A stretch of DNA of 64,000 bases from AC-32 sp963746155 (GTDB lineage Bacteria > Actinomycetota > Thermoleophilia > Gaiellales > Gaiellaceae). The stretch lies in contig CAVVAB010000001.1 of assembly GCA_963746155.1 (NCBI GenBank), positions 124,001 to 188,000 of the forward strand, written 5' to 3'. A model generated the notes under the pieces. That model made no database searches. It saw only the letters and a program-made list of their open reading frames with translations, and was not told where the DNA came from. Both the position numbers and the translations under genes were made by a program. Below, one piece after another: positions 26,234-36,130 of the stretch; position 1 is the first letter of the stretch; every line of letters starts with the position of its first letter.

Positions 26234-27919
26234 CTACTTCACGGATGCCTGGTCGAGCAGGAAGTACCACTGCGGACTGAAGATGAATCCCTTAACCCGC
26301 TTTCCCACGAAGTTGACGTACTTCTGGTTCATCATCGCCACCCACGGCGCCTGGTCGGTGACCGCCTTGTCGACCTGAGCCCACTGCTTGTTGGCGGCGG
26401 TCGGATCCGTGATCCCGGTCTGCCCCGCCTGGTCCATCTTCGACTGGATGCCCTTGTCGCAGAACGCCGCGATGTTGGGGCTGGAGTTGCTGTTGGGATG
26501 GAATGAACCGCAGCCGAGGAGGATGTCGAGGAAGTCCGACGCGGCCGGGTAGTCCTGGAACCAGTCCGAATAGGCCATCTGGACCTTGTTCTTCGAGTTC
26601 TGGACGTACGGGTACTGGATGCTCGACGAGAGCGGCTGCAGCGACGCCTTGTAGCCGAGCTTGTTGAGCAGTCCGACGAAGTAGAGGCCATAGGACTTCG
26701 GCGGGTCGATGTTCGTGGTGTTGACCTTCACGGCCATGCCCTTGGTGCCGGACTCGTTGACGAGCTGCTGCGCCTTCTGCATGTCCGGAGCCGTCCACTT
26801 TCCGCTGCCCGGGTTCTTGGTGTACGGGCAGTAGGCCTCGTAACCGGGGAAGTTCGGGGGCAGGACCTGGCAGGTCGGGGTTGCGAGCTGCGGGCCGCCG
26901 AAGATCTTCACCAGCGCGTTCCGGTCGGTCGCGTAGTTGACCGCCTGCCGTGCCTTCCGATTGTTGAACGGGGGGATCCGCGTGTTCAGAGCGAAGTACT
27001 CGACCTGCGTCAGCGGGTTGATGTGCACCTGATTCGCGTACTTCGTGCTGATCTCGTTCAACCGGCCCGAGGGGACCTGGTCGAACATCCAATCGGCCTG
27101 GCCGTTCTCGACCTGAGTCACCTCGGCGTCCGGTGTGAGCCCGAACTTCTGGATGATCACGTCGGGGTTCCCAGCTGGCTGGGCATCCTTCGACCACACA
27201 TGGAAGTGCGGGTTCCGCACCAGCTTGATCTGCTTGTTCGGCGCGTACTCAGCCCACATGTACGGGCCAGTGCCGGGCGGCGGAATGTCGACGTTCTTGG
27301 TCGGCGTATTCGCCGGGAGAATGAACGCGAACGGGACCGCGAGCTTGTCCAGAAACTCCGGGTCCCCGTTGGTGAGATGGAAGGTGACCGTGTTCCCGTT
27401 GACGGAGATGCCCTTCGAGAGGTCACAGGAGGCCGGGGTCTTCACGCAGGCGTCGCCGCCGACGATCACGTTGTACCAGCTGCCGGCGTTGGGGCTGTTG
27501 CCGATCTTGAAGAGGCGCTCGAACGTCGCCTTGACGTCCGCGCCGGTGAGGGTCTGGCCGTTCGAGAACTTGATTCCGGAACGGAGCTTGAAGACCCAGG
27601 TCTTGCCGCCATTCGTGGGCGTCGGGACCGACTCGGCGAGATCGGGGACGATCTTCGTGCCCTCAGTGCCTCCTGTGCGCTTGAACGCGACGAGGCCGTC
27701 ATGGGTGAAGATCAGCAGCTGCCACTCCTGCAGCGTGTAATTGACCTGAGGGTCGGGCGAGCCGGACGGAGCCGTGTTCGCGAGCGTGAGCATCGTGCCG
27801 CCCTTGCCTCCGGCGGCTGTCGTGGACGTGGAGCTGGTGCTCTTCTTCGAGCCGCCACAGCCTGCGGCCAGTGCGATCACTGCGATCGCCGCCGCCGAGA
27901 ACGAGACCAATCGCTTCAC
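26234..27919 (-). CDS. Peptide-binding lipoprotein (SBP family 5)
   Basis: 561 residues. A lipoprotein signal (RLVSFSAAAIAVIALAAGCG, lipobox LAAGC) is followed by a Ser/Thr/Gly linker. The SBP_bac_5 body includes VPDLAESVPTPTNGGKTWVF, FKLRSGIKFSNGQTLTGADV, PPPGTGPYMWAEYAPNKQIK and YSDWFQDYPAASDFLDILLG. The GTG start is preceded by GGGAGATGG. It is first gene of a three-gene operon (SBP, OppC, OppB) that lacks ATPase genes and probably borrows those at 17629-19697. Confidence 0.92.
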   Translation of the reverse strand: MKRLVSFSAAAIAVIALAAGCGGSKKSTSSTSTTAAGGKGGTMLTLANTAPSGSPDPQVNYTLQEWQLLIFTHDGLVAFKRTGGTEGTKIVPDLAESVPTPTNGGKTWVFKLRSGIKFSNGQTLTGADVKATFERLFKIGNSPNAGSWYNVIVGGDACVKTPASCDLSKGISVNGNTVTFHLTNGDPEFLDKLAVPFAFILPANTPTKNVDIPPPGTGPYMWAEYAPNKQIKLVRNPHFHVWSKDAQPAGNPDVIIQKFGLTPDAEVTQVENGQADWMFDQVPSGRLNEISTKYANQVHINPLTQVEYFALNTRIPPFNNRKARQAVNYATDRNALVKIFGGPQLATPTCQVLPPNFPGYEAYCPYTKNPGSGKWTAPDMQKAQQLVNESGTKGMAVKVNTTNIDPPKSYGLYFVGLLNKLGYKASLQPLSSSIQYPYVQNSKNKVQMAYSDWFQDYPAASDFLDILLGCGSFHPNSNSSPNIAAFCDKGIQSKMDQAGQTGITDPTAANKQWAQVDKAVTDQAPWVAMMNQKYVNFVGKRVKGFIFSPQWYFLLDQASVK

Positions 27920-28043
27920 GGGACCATCTCCCTGATCGAACGTCGGAAGCCTGCGCCACTCATACGGACGCCCAGCAGGCCACGGATGTTAGCCGTGTAC
28001 GGACAAGTGATGGCGCAGTAGCTCGCGCCGCGGCCGGTCGGTC

Positions 28044-29123
<1,080 letters not shown>

Positions 29124-29252
29124 TTTCTCCTCTTCGTTCCTCGGTTTTGCACTGCGGCGGTCCTTCGCACTGTACGGTGATTCTCCTGGCGTGAACAGGG
29201 GCAAGCGGCCCCCTGAACAGGCTCGGAGACTTCAACGTGGTGCTCTGTTGTC

Positions 29253-31449
29253 CTATTCCGCGACTGCGGCCTCTTTGGATTGCGTACGCGCCGGGAAGTC
29301 GAACTCGACTTTCCCCTCGTCATTCAAGACGAGCCGCGCGCGAAAAGGTTTGCCGGCACGTGAGCGGAAGCCGGAGATGACCTCTTTTGTCTTCCTCTCC
29401 TCGAGGAGCTGTCGTGCGATCTCCGGGGTGAGGGTGCGCCCCGCGACGCGCTTCCAGATCACGAATCCGCACCCGGTCTCCTCGCGGCTCTTCCAGCTCG
29501 TGCAGCCGTATGCCTTCGAGTTTTCCTTGATGATCTCGCCGGTCTCGGCGCCGCAGCGCGGGCAGGGGCCGAGCTCGACGCGCTCGGGCCGTAGCTTCTC
29601 CTTGTCCAGCGCCGCGATCTGCTCGACCGTGGACTGCGTGAAGGTCGCGATGTCCTTGATGAAGGCGTCGCGGTCGTCGTCGCCGTGCTCGATGTCCGTC
29701 AGGCGCTTCTCCCAGTCGCCGGTCAGCTCCGGCGAGGTGAGCGGGTGCTCCTCGAGCATCGTGATCACCTGGAGGCCCTTCGGGGTCGGCTGGAGGTCCT
29801 TCGCGACGCGCTCGATGTACTCGCGGCGGATGAGGGTCTCGATCGTCTCCGCCCGCGTGGCCGGGGTGCCAAGGCCGCGCTCCTTCATGGCCTCGCGGAG
29901 CTCCTCGTCATCGACGAACTTGCCGGCGGTCTCCATCGCCGAGAGCAGCGTCGCCTCCGTGTAGCGCGGCGGCGGCCTCGTCTCCTTGGCCTCGACCTCG
30001 GCGACCGTGCACGTGATCTTCTGGCCCTGCTCGAGCTGCGGCAGCTCGGCGCTCTCGTTCTCGGCGTCCTCGTCCTGGCGCGCCTGCTTGTCCGCGTCGG
30101 CCTCGAGCCCGTAGACCCCGCGCCAGCCTGCCTCGAGCGTGACCTTGCCGCGCGTGCGGAAGCGCTCTTCCTCGACAAGCGTGACGATCGTGGTGCGCGC
30201 ATAGCGCGCGGGCGGGTGGAAGACGGCGAGGAAGCGGCGGGCGATCAGGTCGAAGACGCGGCGCTCGTCGGGTGAGAAGCGCTCGAGGTCGTGCTCGACG
30301 TCGGTCGGGATGATCGCGTGGTGGTCATCGACCTTCGAGTCGTTGACGACGCGCCCGAGCGGCAGCTGCTGGAGGCCGAGCACGTAGCTCGCCGCCTGGG
30401 CGTATTCGCCGATCGGCGCGAGCGTGGCGGCGGTCGGCTTCAGCTGCGCGACGAGATCGCCCGAGAGCCAGCGCGAGCTCGTTCGCGGGTACGTGATCGC
30501 CTTCTTGTCCTCGTAGAGCGACTGCGCGGCCTGGAGCGTGCGGCGGGCCGAGATAGCCGAAGCGGCGGTTCGCGTCGCGCTGCAGCGAGGTCAGGTCGTA
30601 GAGGAGCGGCGCGCGCTCGGACTGCTCCTTGCGCTCGACCGTCTCGACGATGCCCTCGGCGCCGGAGACCTTGACAGCGATGTCGTCGGCGCGCTTCCCG
30701 CCATGGGCGCCCATGATCCGCGTCTCCTCGCCCTCGAACCAGAGGCCTTCGTAACGGGGGTCGAACTGCGCGTGGACGAGCCAGTAGGGCTCCGGGACGA
30801 ACGCCTGGATCTCGCGCTCGCGCTTGACCATCAGCGCCAGGGTCGGCGTCTGCACGCGGCCGAGCGAGACGACGCCGCCGACCCACGCTCGGCCGCGAAT
30901 GGTCGCTGCGCGGGTGGCGTTCATGCCGACGAGCCAGTCCGCCTCGGAGCGAGAGCGCGCGGCCGCCTCGAGCTGGCGCAGCTGCTCGCCGGGCCGGAGC
31001 TGCTCGAAGCCCTCACGGATCGCCTGCTTCGTCATCGAGCTGATCCAGAGGCGCTCGACGGGCTTGTCGACGCCCGAGGTCTCGTAGATGTACGCGAAGA
31101 TGAGCTCGCCTTCGCGGCCGGCGTCGCACGCGTTCACGATCCGGTCGACGTCGTCGCGCTTGAGCAGCTTGTGGATCACCTTCAGCTGCTTCTCGGACTT
31201 CTTGTCACGCGCGCGGAGCTTGAACTCCTCCGGGACGATCGGGAGGTCCTTCATGCGCCACTTCTTGTAGCTCTCGTCGTAGTCCTCCGGGTTGATCAGC
31301 TCCACGAGGTGGCCCACGGCGAACGTGACCACGGTGTCGTCTGACTCGTAGTAGGAGTCGTTGTTCTCGAAGCTGCCTGGCAGCGCGTCGACGATGTCGC
31401 GCGCGACCGACGGCTTCTCGGCGATGATCAGGGTCTTCACGCCGTTCAC
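29253..31449 (-). CDS. topB: Type IA DNA topoisomerase (TopB/topoisomerase III-like), one frameshift
   Basis: About 730 residues when joined. The Toprim domain comes first (KTLIIAEKPSVARDIVDALP; DAGREGELIFAYIYE with the metal residues). Then comes GVVSLGRVQTPTLALMVKRE. The active-site Tyr lies in AITYPRTSSRWLSGDLV, after DANRRFGY and RTLQAAQSLYEDKK. The C-terminal part has LGTPATRAETIETLIRREYI and a Cys zinc motif (CPRCGAETGE, CTSWKSREETGC). A single extra base near 30556 separates the two frames. All conserved blocks are intact on both sides, so a sequencing error is likely. The start is GTG at 31449, with an alternative GTG at 31440. It relaxes or decatenates DNA. Confidence 0.88.
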
Positions 31450-31559
31450 CTTAGCGGCCGAACCGGCAGAGCCGGCGCGGCCTCTCTGTCGCCGGACCAG
31501 CCTGCAATGTAGCCGCGGCAATGCGCATGTTGGTGGCGAAAGTGTGACGATTGCGTGCC

Positions 31560-32169
31560 ATGGTCTCGCCCGTCTACTTCGTGATCGGCCTTGTCACCTG
31601 GCCAGCCGTGAGAGGGCTGTACCGTCTTCGCGCTCGGGGGCTGGAATACCTCCCCGAGAGCGGATTCGTCCTCGCGGCCAATCACGTCTCCAACCTCGAC
31701 CCCTGGGCGCTCGGAATCCCGTTGTGGCCGCACAGGAAGCTCCGCTTCATGGCGAAGGCGGAGCTCTTCAACCCGGTGCTGACCCCGATCCTGAACGGAG
31801 GGCGGGGCGTTCAAGGTCCGCCGCGGTGAAGGCGACCGCGACGCGATGCGGACGGCCATCGAGCTCGCACGCGACGGCGAGATCGTGGTCATGTTCCCGG
31901 AGGGCACACGGCAACAGAAAGGACTGAAGAAGCGCCACGTGGCCCGTGCGCACTCGGGAGCAGCGCGGATCGCCCTCGCGGCCGGCGTGCCGCTCGTACC
32001 CGCGGCCATCGCCGGCACCGACCGGCTGCTGCGGCTCGCCCGGCTACGCGTGGCGTACGGGACACCCATCGACCTCGGCGAGTTCGAAGGGCAGGACACG
32101 AAGTCGGCGGCCGAGGGCGCCACCGAGCAGCTGATGACGCGGATCGAGGAGCTGCACGCCGGGCTGTGA
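31560..32169 (+). CDS. 1-acyl-glycerol-3-phosphate acyltransferase (PlsC-like), one frameshift
   Basis: About 202 residues when joined. Motif I is NHVSNLDPWALGIPLW (HX4D). The CoA/glycerophosphate motif is KVRRGEGDRDAMRTAIELAR, and motif III is FPEGTRQQKGLKKRHVARAH. The C-terminal LVPAAIAGTDRLLRLARLRV completes the fold. An extra G in the GGG run near 31800 moves the frame; removing it gives the expected NGGGAFKVRR. It acylates lysophosphatidate at the membrane. Its stop overlaps the start of the exonuclease gene by 4 bases, which argues the gene is translated. Confidence 0.85.
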
Positions 32170-32978
32170 GGCCACTGCTCGTCGTCGACGGCGACTCGCT
32201 CGCCCACCGCGCCTACCACGGGCTGCCGAAGTCGATCCGGCTGAGCGTGGTCGTCGGCTTCACGAACTTTCTACTGCGGCTCTGGGCGAGCGAGCGGCCG
32301 CGCGCGGTTCTCGTCGGCTGGGACACCCTCTTCGTTCCCACGTACCGGCACGAGGCGTTCGAGAGCTATCAGAGCGGCCGCGAGTTCGACGACGCGCTCG
32401 TCGAGCAGCTCGACCTCCTGCCCGGGGTCGTCGACACGATGGGCTTCGCCGCCGCGAAAGGGGCCGGCTACGAGGCCGACGACTTTCTCGCCGCTGCGGT
32501 CGCGTCAGAGGAGGCTCGCGGCGGGACCGCGCTCGTCGCGACCTCCGACCGGGACGCGTTCCAGCTCGCGAGCACGCACACGACGATCCTCCAGCCGGTG
32601 CGCGGGGTCTCCGAGCTCGCGCGGATCGGGCCGGCCGAGGTTCGCGAGCGCTACGGCGTCGACCCGGAGCAGGTTCCCGACTTCATCGCGTTGCGCGGCG
32701 ACCCCTCCGACAAGCTGCCCGGCGCGAGGGGCATCGGCCCGAAGAAGGCTGCGGACATCCTCCACGAGTACCGGACGCTCGAGGAGACGCTCGCCGCTGG
32801 ACGGTTCGCAGTGGAGGCGGAGGACTTGCGGCTCTACCGTCGAATAGCCGCGCTGGACGCCTCTGCTCCTCTTCCTCCCCTCGAAGACCAGAACCCCAAG
32901 TGGGTGGAGGCGTCCGCCCTCGTACGCGAGTGGGGCCTGAACCAGCTCGCCGACCGACTCGCCGGGATGGCGTCCTAG
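32166..32978 (+). CDS. 5'-3' exonuclease (Pol I N-terminal/FEN-like domain, stand-alone)
   Basis: 270 residues equal to the 5'-nuclease domain of DNA polymerase I without a polymerase domain. Metal-binding acidic residues lie in LLVVDGDSLAHRAYHGLPKS, GAGYEADDFLAAAVASEEAR and ALVATSDRDAFQLASTHT. The helix-3-turn-helix is DKLPGARGIGPKKAADILHE. Such proteins remove RNA primers or flaps. The GTG start overlaps the acyltransferase stop. The Pol I gene itself is not in the window. Confidence 0.9.
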   Translation: MRPLLVVDGDSLAHRAYHGLPKSIRLSVVVGFTNFLLRLWASERPRAVLVGWDTLFVPTYRHEAFESYQSGREFDDALVEQLDLLPGVVDTMGFAAAKGAGYEADDFLAAAVASEEARGGTALVATSDRDAFQLASTHTTILQPVRGVSELARIGPAEVRERYGVDPEQVPDFIALRGDPSDKLPGARGIGPKKAADILHEYRTLEETLAAGRFAVEAEDLRLYRRIAALDASAPLPPLEDQNPKWVEASALVREWGLNQLADRLAGMAS

Positions 32979-33028
32979 GATCCGCGCGGGGCTTTGCCCG
33001 TGCGGAGAGCAGTGGTCCACCCGACGAG

Positions 33029-33880
33029 ATGACGATGCCGTTCGTAAGCCATCAGTCGATGGCGGAGCTCCATCCGACGGAGCCGCACGTCGAGACGCGG
33101 GCCCGTCTGGAGGCGCTGCTCGAGGCGTTCGACGTCGTGGAGGGAAGCCCGGCAACGCGCGAGCAGGTCGAGCGGTGCCACGAGCCGGCCTACCTCGACC
33201 GGCTCGAGGCCGTCGCCGTGCCGACGATGCTCGATCTCGACACGGTCGCCTCCGAGACGAGCTATGACGCGGCGATGCTCGCGGCCGGCTGCGCGGTCGA
33301 GGCGGTGGAGCGAGGCGGCTTCGCGCTCGTCCGGCCGCCGGGGCACCATGCGCTTCCCGGCCGGGCGATGGGCTTCTGCCTCATCGACAACGTCGCCGTT
33401 GCCGCGCGCCACGCGCAGGCTGCGCTCGGGCTCCGGCGAATCGCGATCGTCGACTGGGACGTCCATCACGGCAACGGCACGGAGGAGATCTTCCGCGGCG
33501 ACGACTCCGTCCTGTTCGTCTCGATGCACCAGTGGCCGTTCTACCCGGGCACCGGCGGGCCGGGCGAGGGCGACGCGACCACGGTGAACGTCCCGCTTCC
33601 CGCCGGCTCGGCCGACGAGGACTACCTGCGCGCGTTCGACCGCGTGGTCGAGCCGGCGGTCCGGGCGTTCGATCCCGAGCTCGTGCTCGTCTCGGCCGGG
33701 TTCGACGCCCACGAGCACGACCCGCTGGCCGGGATGCGCGTAACGGCCGACGGCTTCCGCGAGCTCGCGCTCAAGACGGCCGCGCTCTCGCCGCGCGTCG
33801 CCGCCGTGCTCGAGGGCGGCTACGACCCGCGAACGCTGCCGGGACTCGTGTCCGCCGCGCTGGAAGGGTTCCAAGAATGA
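33029..33880 (+). CDS. Histone deacetylase-family (acetylpolyamine/acetoin-type) deacetylase
   Basis: 283 residues. Zn site and catalytic motifs are FALVRPPGHHALPGRAMGFC (His-His pair), IAIVDWDVHHGNGTEEIFRG (Asp and His ligands) and VLVSAGFDAHEHDPLAGMRV (third ligand Asp). VLEGGYDPRTLPGLV carries the catalytic Tyr. Bacterial members remove acetyl groups from polyamines, acetoin enzymes or proteins; the substrate is unknown. ATG at 33029 is preferred over longer in-frame starts that overlap the exonuclease gene, because it begins close to the conserved MPFVSHQSMAELHPTEPHVE. Confidence 0.87.
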   Translation: MTMPFVSHQSMAELHPTEPHVETRARLEALLEAFDVVEGSPATREQVERCHEPAYLDRLEAVAVPTMLDLDTVASETSYDAAMLAAGCAVEAVERGGFALVRPPGHHALPGRAMGFCLIDNVAVAARHAQAALGLRRIAIVDWDVHHGNGTEEIFRGDDSVLFVSMHQWPFYPGTGGPGEGDATTVNVPLPAGSADEDYLRAFDRVVEPAVRAFDPELVLVSAGFDAHEHDPLAGMRVTADGFRELALKTAALSPRVAAVLEGGYDPRTLPGLVSAALEGFQE

Positions 33881-33882
33881 CG

Positions 33883-33910
33883 ACGGCCGGCCTCTTCCTT
33901 GGCCGGCCGT
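33883..33910. terminator. Hairpin between convergent deacetylase and response-regulator genes
   Basis: A perfect 10-bp stem (ACGGCCGGCC and GGCCGGCCGT) with an 8-base loop, 2 bases after the deacetylase stop. The following 117 bases to the response-regulator stop hold only short symmetric elements (TCGAT...ATCGA; two copies of GTGGGTGATT) and no coding signal. Confidence 0.65.
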
Positions 33911-34027
33911 GTCGCCGAGAAGCACAGAGCCACCGCGCTTCGACACCTATCTGGAGTGTCGATCCAAAGTATCGACCCGCGGCGCCTCGGATCGTGGGTG
34001 ATTCATATCCCCCACGGTGGGTGATTT

Positions 34028-34690
34028 TCAGGCGGCGCGAGCGGAATTCAGCGCTTCGAGGGCCTCGCGCCGGGACGAGACGCCGAGCTTGCGCATCAGG
34101 CTCTTCACGTGTGAGCGGACGGTGTGCTCGGAGATGTAGAGGCGCGCCGCGATCTCGTCGGTTCCGAGGTGCTCGTCGAGGAGCAGCAGCACCTCGACCT
34201 CGCGGGCGCTGAGGGAGCTCGCGATCCGGTCGGGAACTCCGCGGCCGCTGCCCTCGCGCACCTGGTCGAGCAGGCGCCGCGCAACCTCCCCGGAGAGCGC
34301 TGCCTGACCGTCGCCGACTCCGCGCAGGAACTGAGCGATGCGCTCGGGCGGCTCGCTCTTGAGCAGGTACCCGGCCGCGCCGCCGCGGATCGCCGAGAGC
34401 AGGTTCTCCTCGGTGCCCGACGCGGTCAGGATGACGACCTCGCACTCGGGCGCGGCGTCGCGAATCTTCGGCAGCGCCTCGAGCCCGCCCATGCCCGGCA
34501 TCGAGAGGTCGAGGAGGACGATCTCGGGCCGGAGCCCACGTGCCAGCTCGATCGCCTCCTCTCCGTCGCCGGCCTGGCCGACGACGGAGAAGTCGTGCTG
34601 CTCGAGCAGCGCGGCGAGCGCCTCGCGCGTGATGGGGTGGTCGTCTACGAGCAGGATCCGCACCGAACCCTTATCGGCAGCGCTCGGCAT
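34028..34690 (-). CDS. NarL/FixJ-type response regulator
   Basis: 220 residues. Receiver domain: acidic pair in VRILLVDDHPITREALAALL, phospho-acceptor Asp in PEIVLLDLSMPGMGGLEALP, Thr in VVILTASGTEENLLSAIRGG, and Lys in GYLLKSEPPERIAQFL. LuxR HTH: SSLSAREVEVLLLLDEHLGT, IAARLYISEHTVRSHVKSLM. Its start is only 15 bases from the start of the divergent histidine kinase, its obvious partner, so each promoter must lie inside the other's reading frame or upstream transcription start. Confidence 0.9.
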   Translation of the reverse strand: MPSAADKGSVRILLVDDHPITREALAALLEQHDFSVVGQAGDGEEAIELARGLRPEIVLLDLSMPGMGGLEALPKIRDAAPECEVVILTASGTEENLLSAIRGGAAGYLLKSEPPERIAQFLRGVGDGQAALSGEVARRLLDQVREGSGRGVPDRIASSLSAREVEVLLLLDEHLGTDEIAARLYISEHTVRSHVKSLMRKLGVSSRREALEALNSARAA

Positions 34691-34705
34691 GCCGAAAAGG
34701 GTCTC

Positions 34706-36089
34706 GTGCAGCACGAAGAGCGCGACGACTACGCAGCCTGGCTCTGGGGCGAGGTGCTCCTGATCGGGCTGCTCGGCGCTGCCCTGGCGCTGTTCGTCGC
34801 AAACCCGAGCCTCCGGAACACCTATTCACTGCCTCAGGTGCGGCTCGTGCTCGACACCGCGGTGACGCTCGCGGCCCTGATCGTGGCGCTCCTGGCCGGG
34901 ATCCGGTTCACCGTCGACGGGCGGCGGCTCGACCTCCTCCTCTGCGGCGGCTTCGCGGCGGCGGCCGGAGCCACGCTCGCGTTCTCGATCGCGCCCGTCC
35001 TCGGTGGAGAGGCTCTGCAGCGGACCGAGTTCTGGGCCGGGATCGGCGGGCGCCTCTTTGCGGCGACGCTGATCGCGGCGGCGCCGTTCTCGCGCAGGCG
35101 CGTGAACGCCCGGGGGCGCGCGCTCGGGGAGATGCTCGCCGTTGTCCTGATCGTCCTCGCGCTCTGCTGGGCTCTCGCCGACCGCGCGGGGACGACCCTC
35201 CCGGCCGTGGTCGACAGCGCCCGATCCGACCAGCCGTTCGCGCTGATGGGCGCGCTCGCGGCCCAGGCGCTCCTGTCGCTGGTCGCGGTCGTCGGCTGGG
35301 GCCTCCGCTTCCGCGCCCGCGGGAACGACCTCGACCGCTGGCTCTGCCTCGCCGCGACCCTCGCGCTCTTCGCGGAGCTCCACTACGTCTTCACGCCGCT
35401 CCTGTCGAGCCGCTACGTCTCGCAGGGCGACTTCCTGCGACTCCTCTCCTACGGCGTCCTGCTGGTCGGCGTCTGGCGGGCGATTCGCTTCGCCGAGTTC
35501 GGCCGCGCGGTGGCCGAGGAGCGCGCGCGCGTCGCACGCGAGATCCACGACGGCCTCGCGCAGTACCTCTTCGCGGTCTCGACCCACACGAGCATGCTCG
35601 AGAACGGGGGCGATGCGAAGGTGATTCTCCCGCGGCTCAAGGAGGCCGCCGCGGCCGCCCAGCAGGAGGCGCGGTTCGCGGTGCTGGCCCTCTCGTCGGC
35701 GGGTGGCTCGGCTCCGTTCGACTCCGCGCTGCGCCGGTACGTCGACTTCCTGACCGCCGACGGCCTGCTCGAGGTCGACCTCGAGATCCAGGACGGAATC
35801 CGGCTCGCACCCGACGAGCAGATCGAGGTCTTCCGCATCGTCCAGGAAGGCCTGGCCAACGCGCGCAAGCACGCAGGGCGCGACGCGGGCCGAGGTGCGG
35901 ATCGAGGAACGGGCAGGCGAGCGGTACGTGACGGTGATCGACGACGGCTCCGGGTTCGACGAAGCCGAGATCGCGGCCGGACAGGGGCTTAGGAACATGC
36001 GGGCCCGCGCTGCCTCGATCGGCGGCGGCTTTCGCCTCGTCTCTACTCCGGGCCGGGGAACTGCGCTCGAGGTGGTGCTTCGCGCCTAG
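34706..36089 (+). CDS. Membrane histidine kinase (NarL-partner/HisKA_3 type), one frameshift
   Basis: About 460 residues when joined. The N-terminal half has about seven membrane helices (EVLLIGLLGAALALFVANPS, TAVTLAALIVALLAGIRF, LLSLVAVVGWGLRFR). HisKA_3 dimerisation carries the phospho-His in RARVAREIHDGLAQYLFAVS. HATPase_c has the N box FRIVQEGLANARKHAG and G boxes YVTVIDDGSGFDEAEIAAG and GLRNMRARAASIGGGFRLVS. One extra base near 35879 shifts the frame between the N box and the G1 box; both sides are intact. The start is GTG at 34706 preceded by AAAGGG. It is divergent from the response regulator. Confidence 0.88.
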
Positions 36090-36130
36090 GAGTTCTCCCT
36101 CCCCTCTGGCACGATTGCGTCGAGGGAGAG

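Noticed and set aside
29253..31449. Programmed frameshift in topB and the other split genes
   Set aside because: No slippery heptamer or downstream structure is seen consistently at the break points, and such genes are not known to be recoded. Simple indels explain them.
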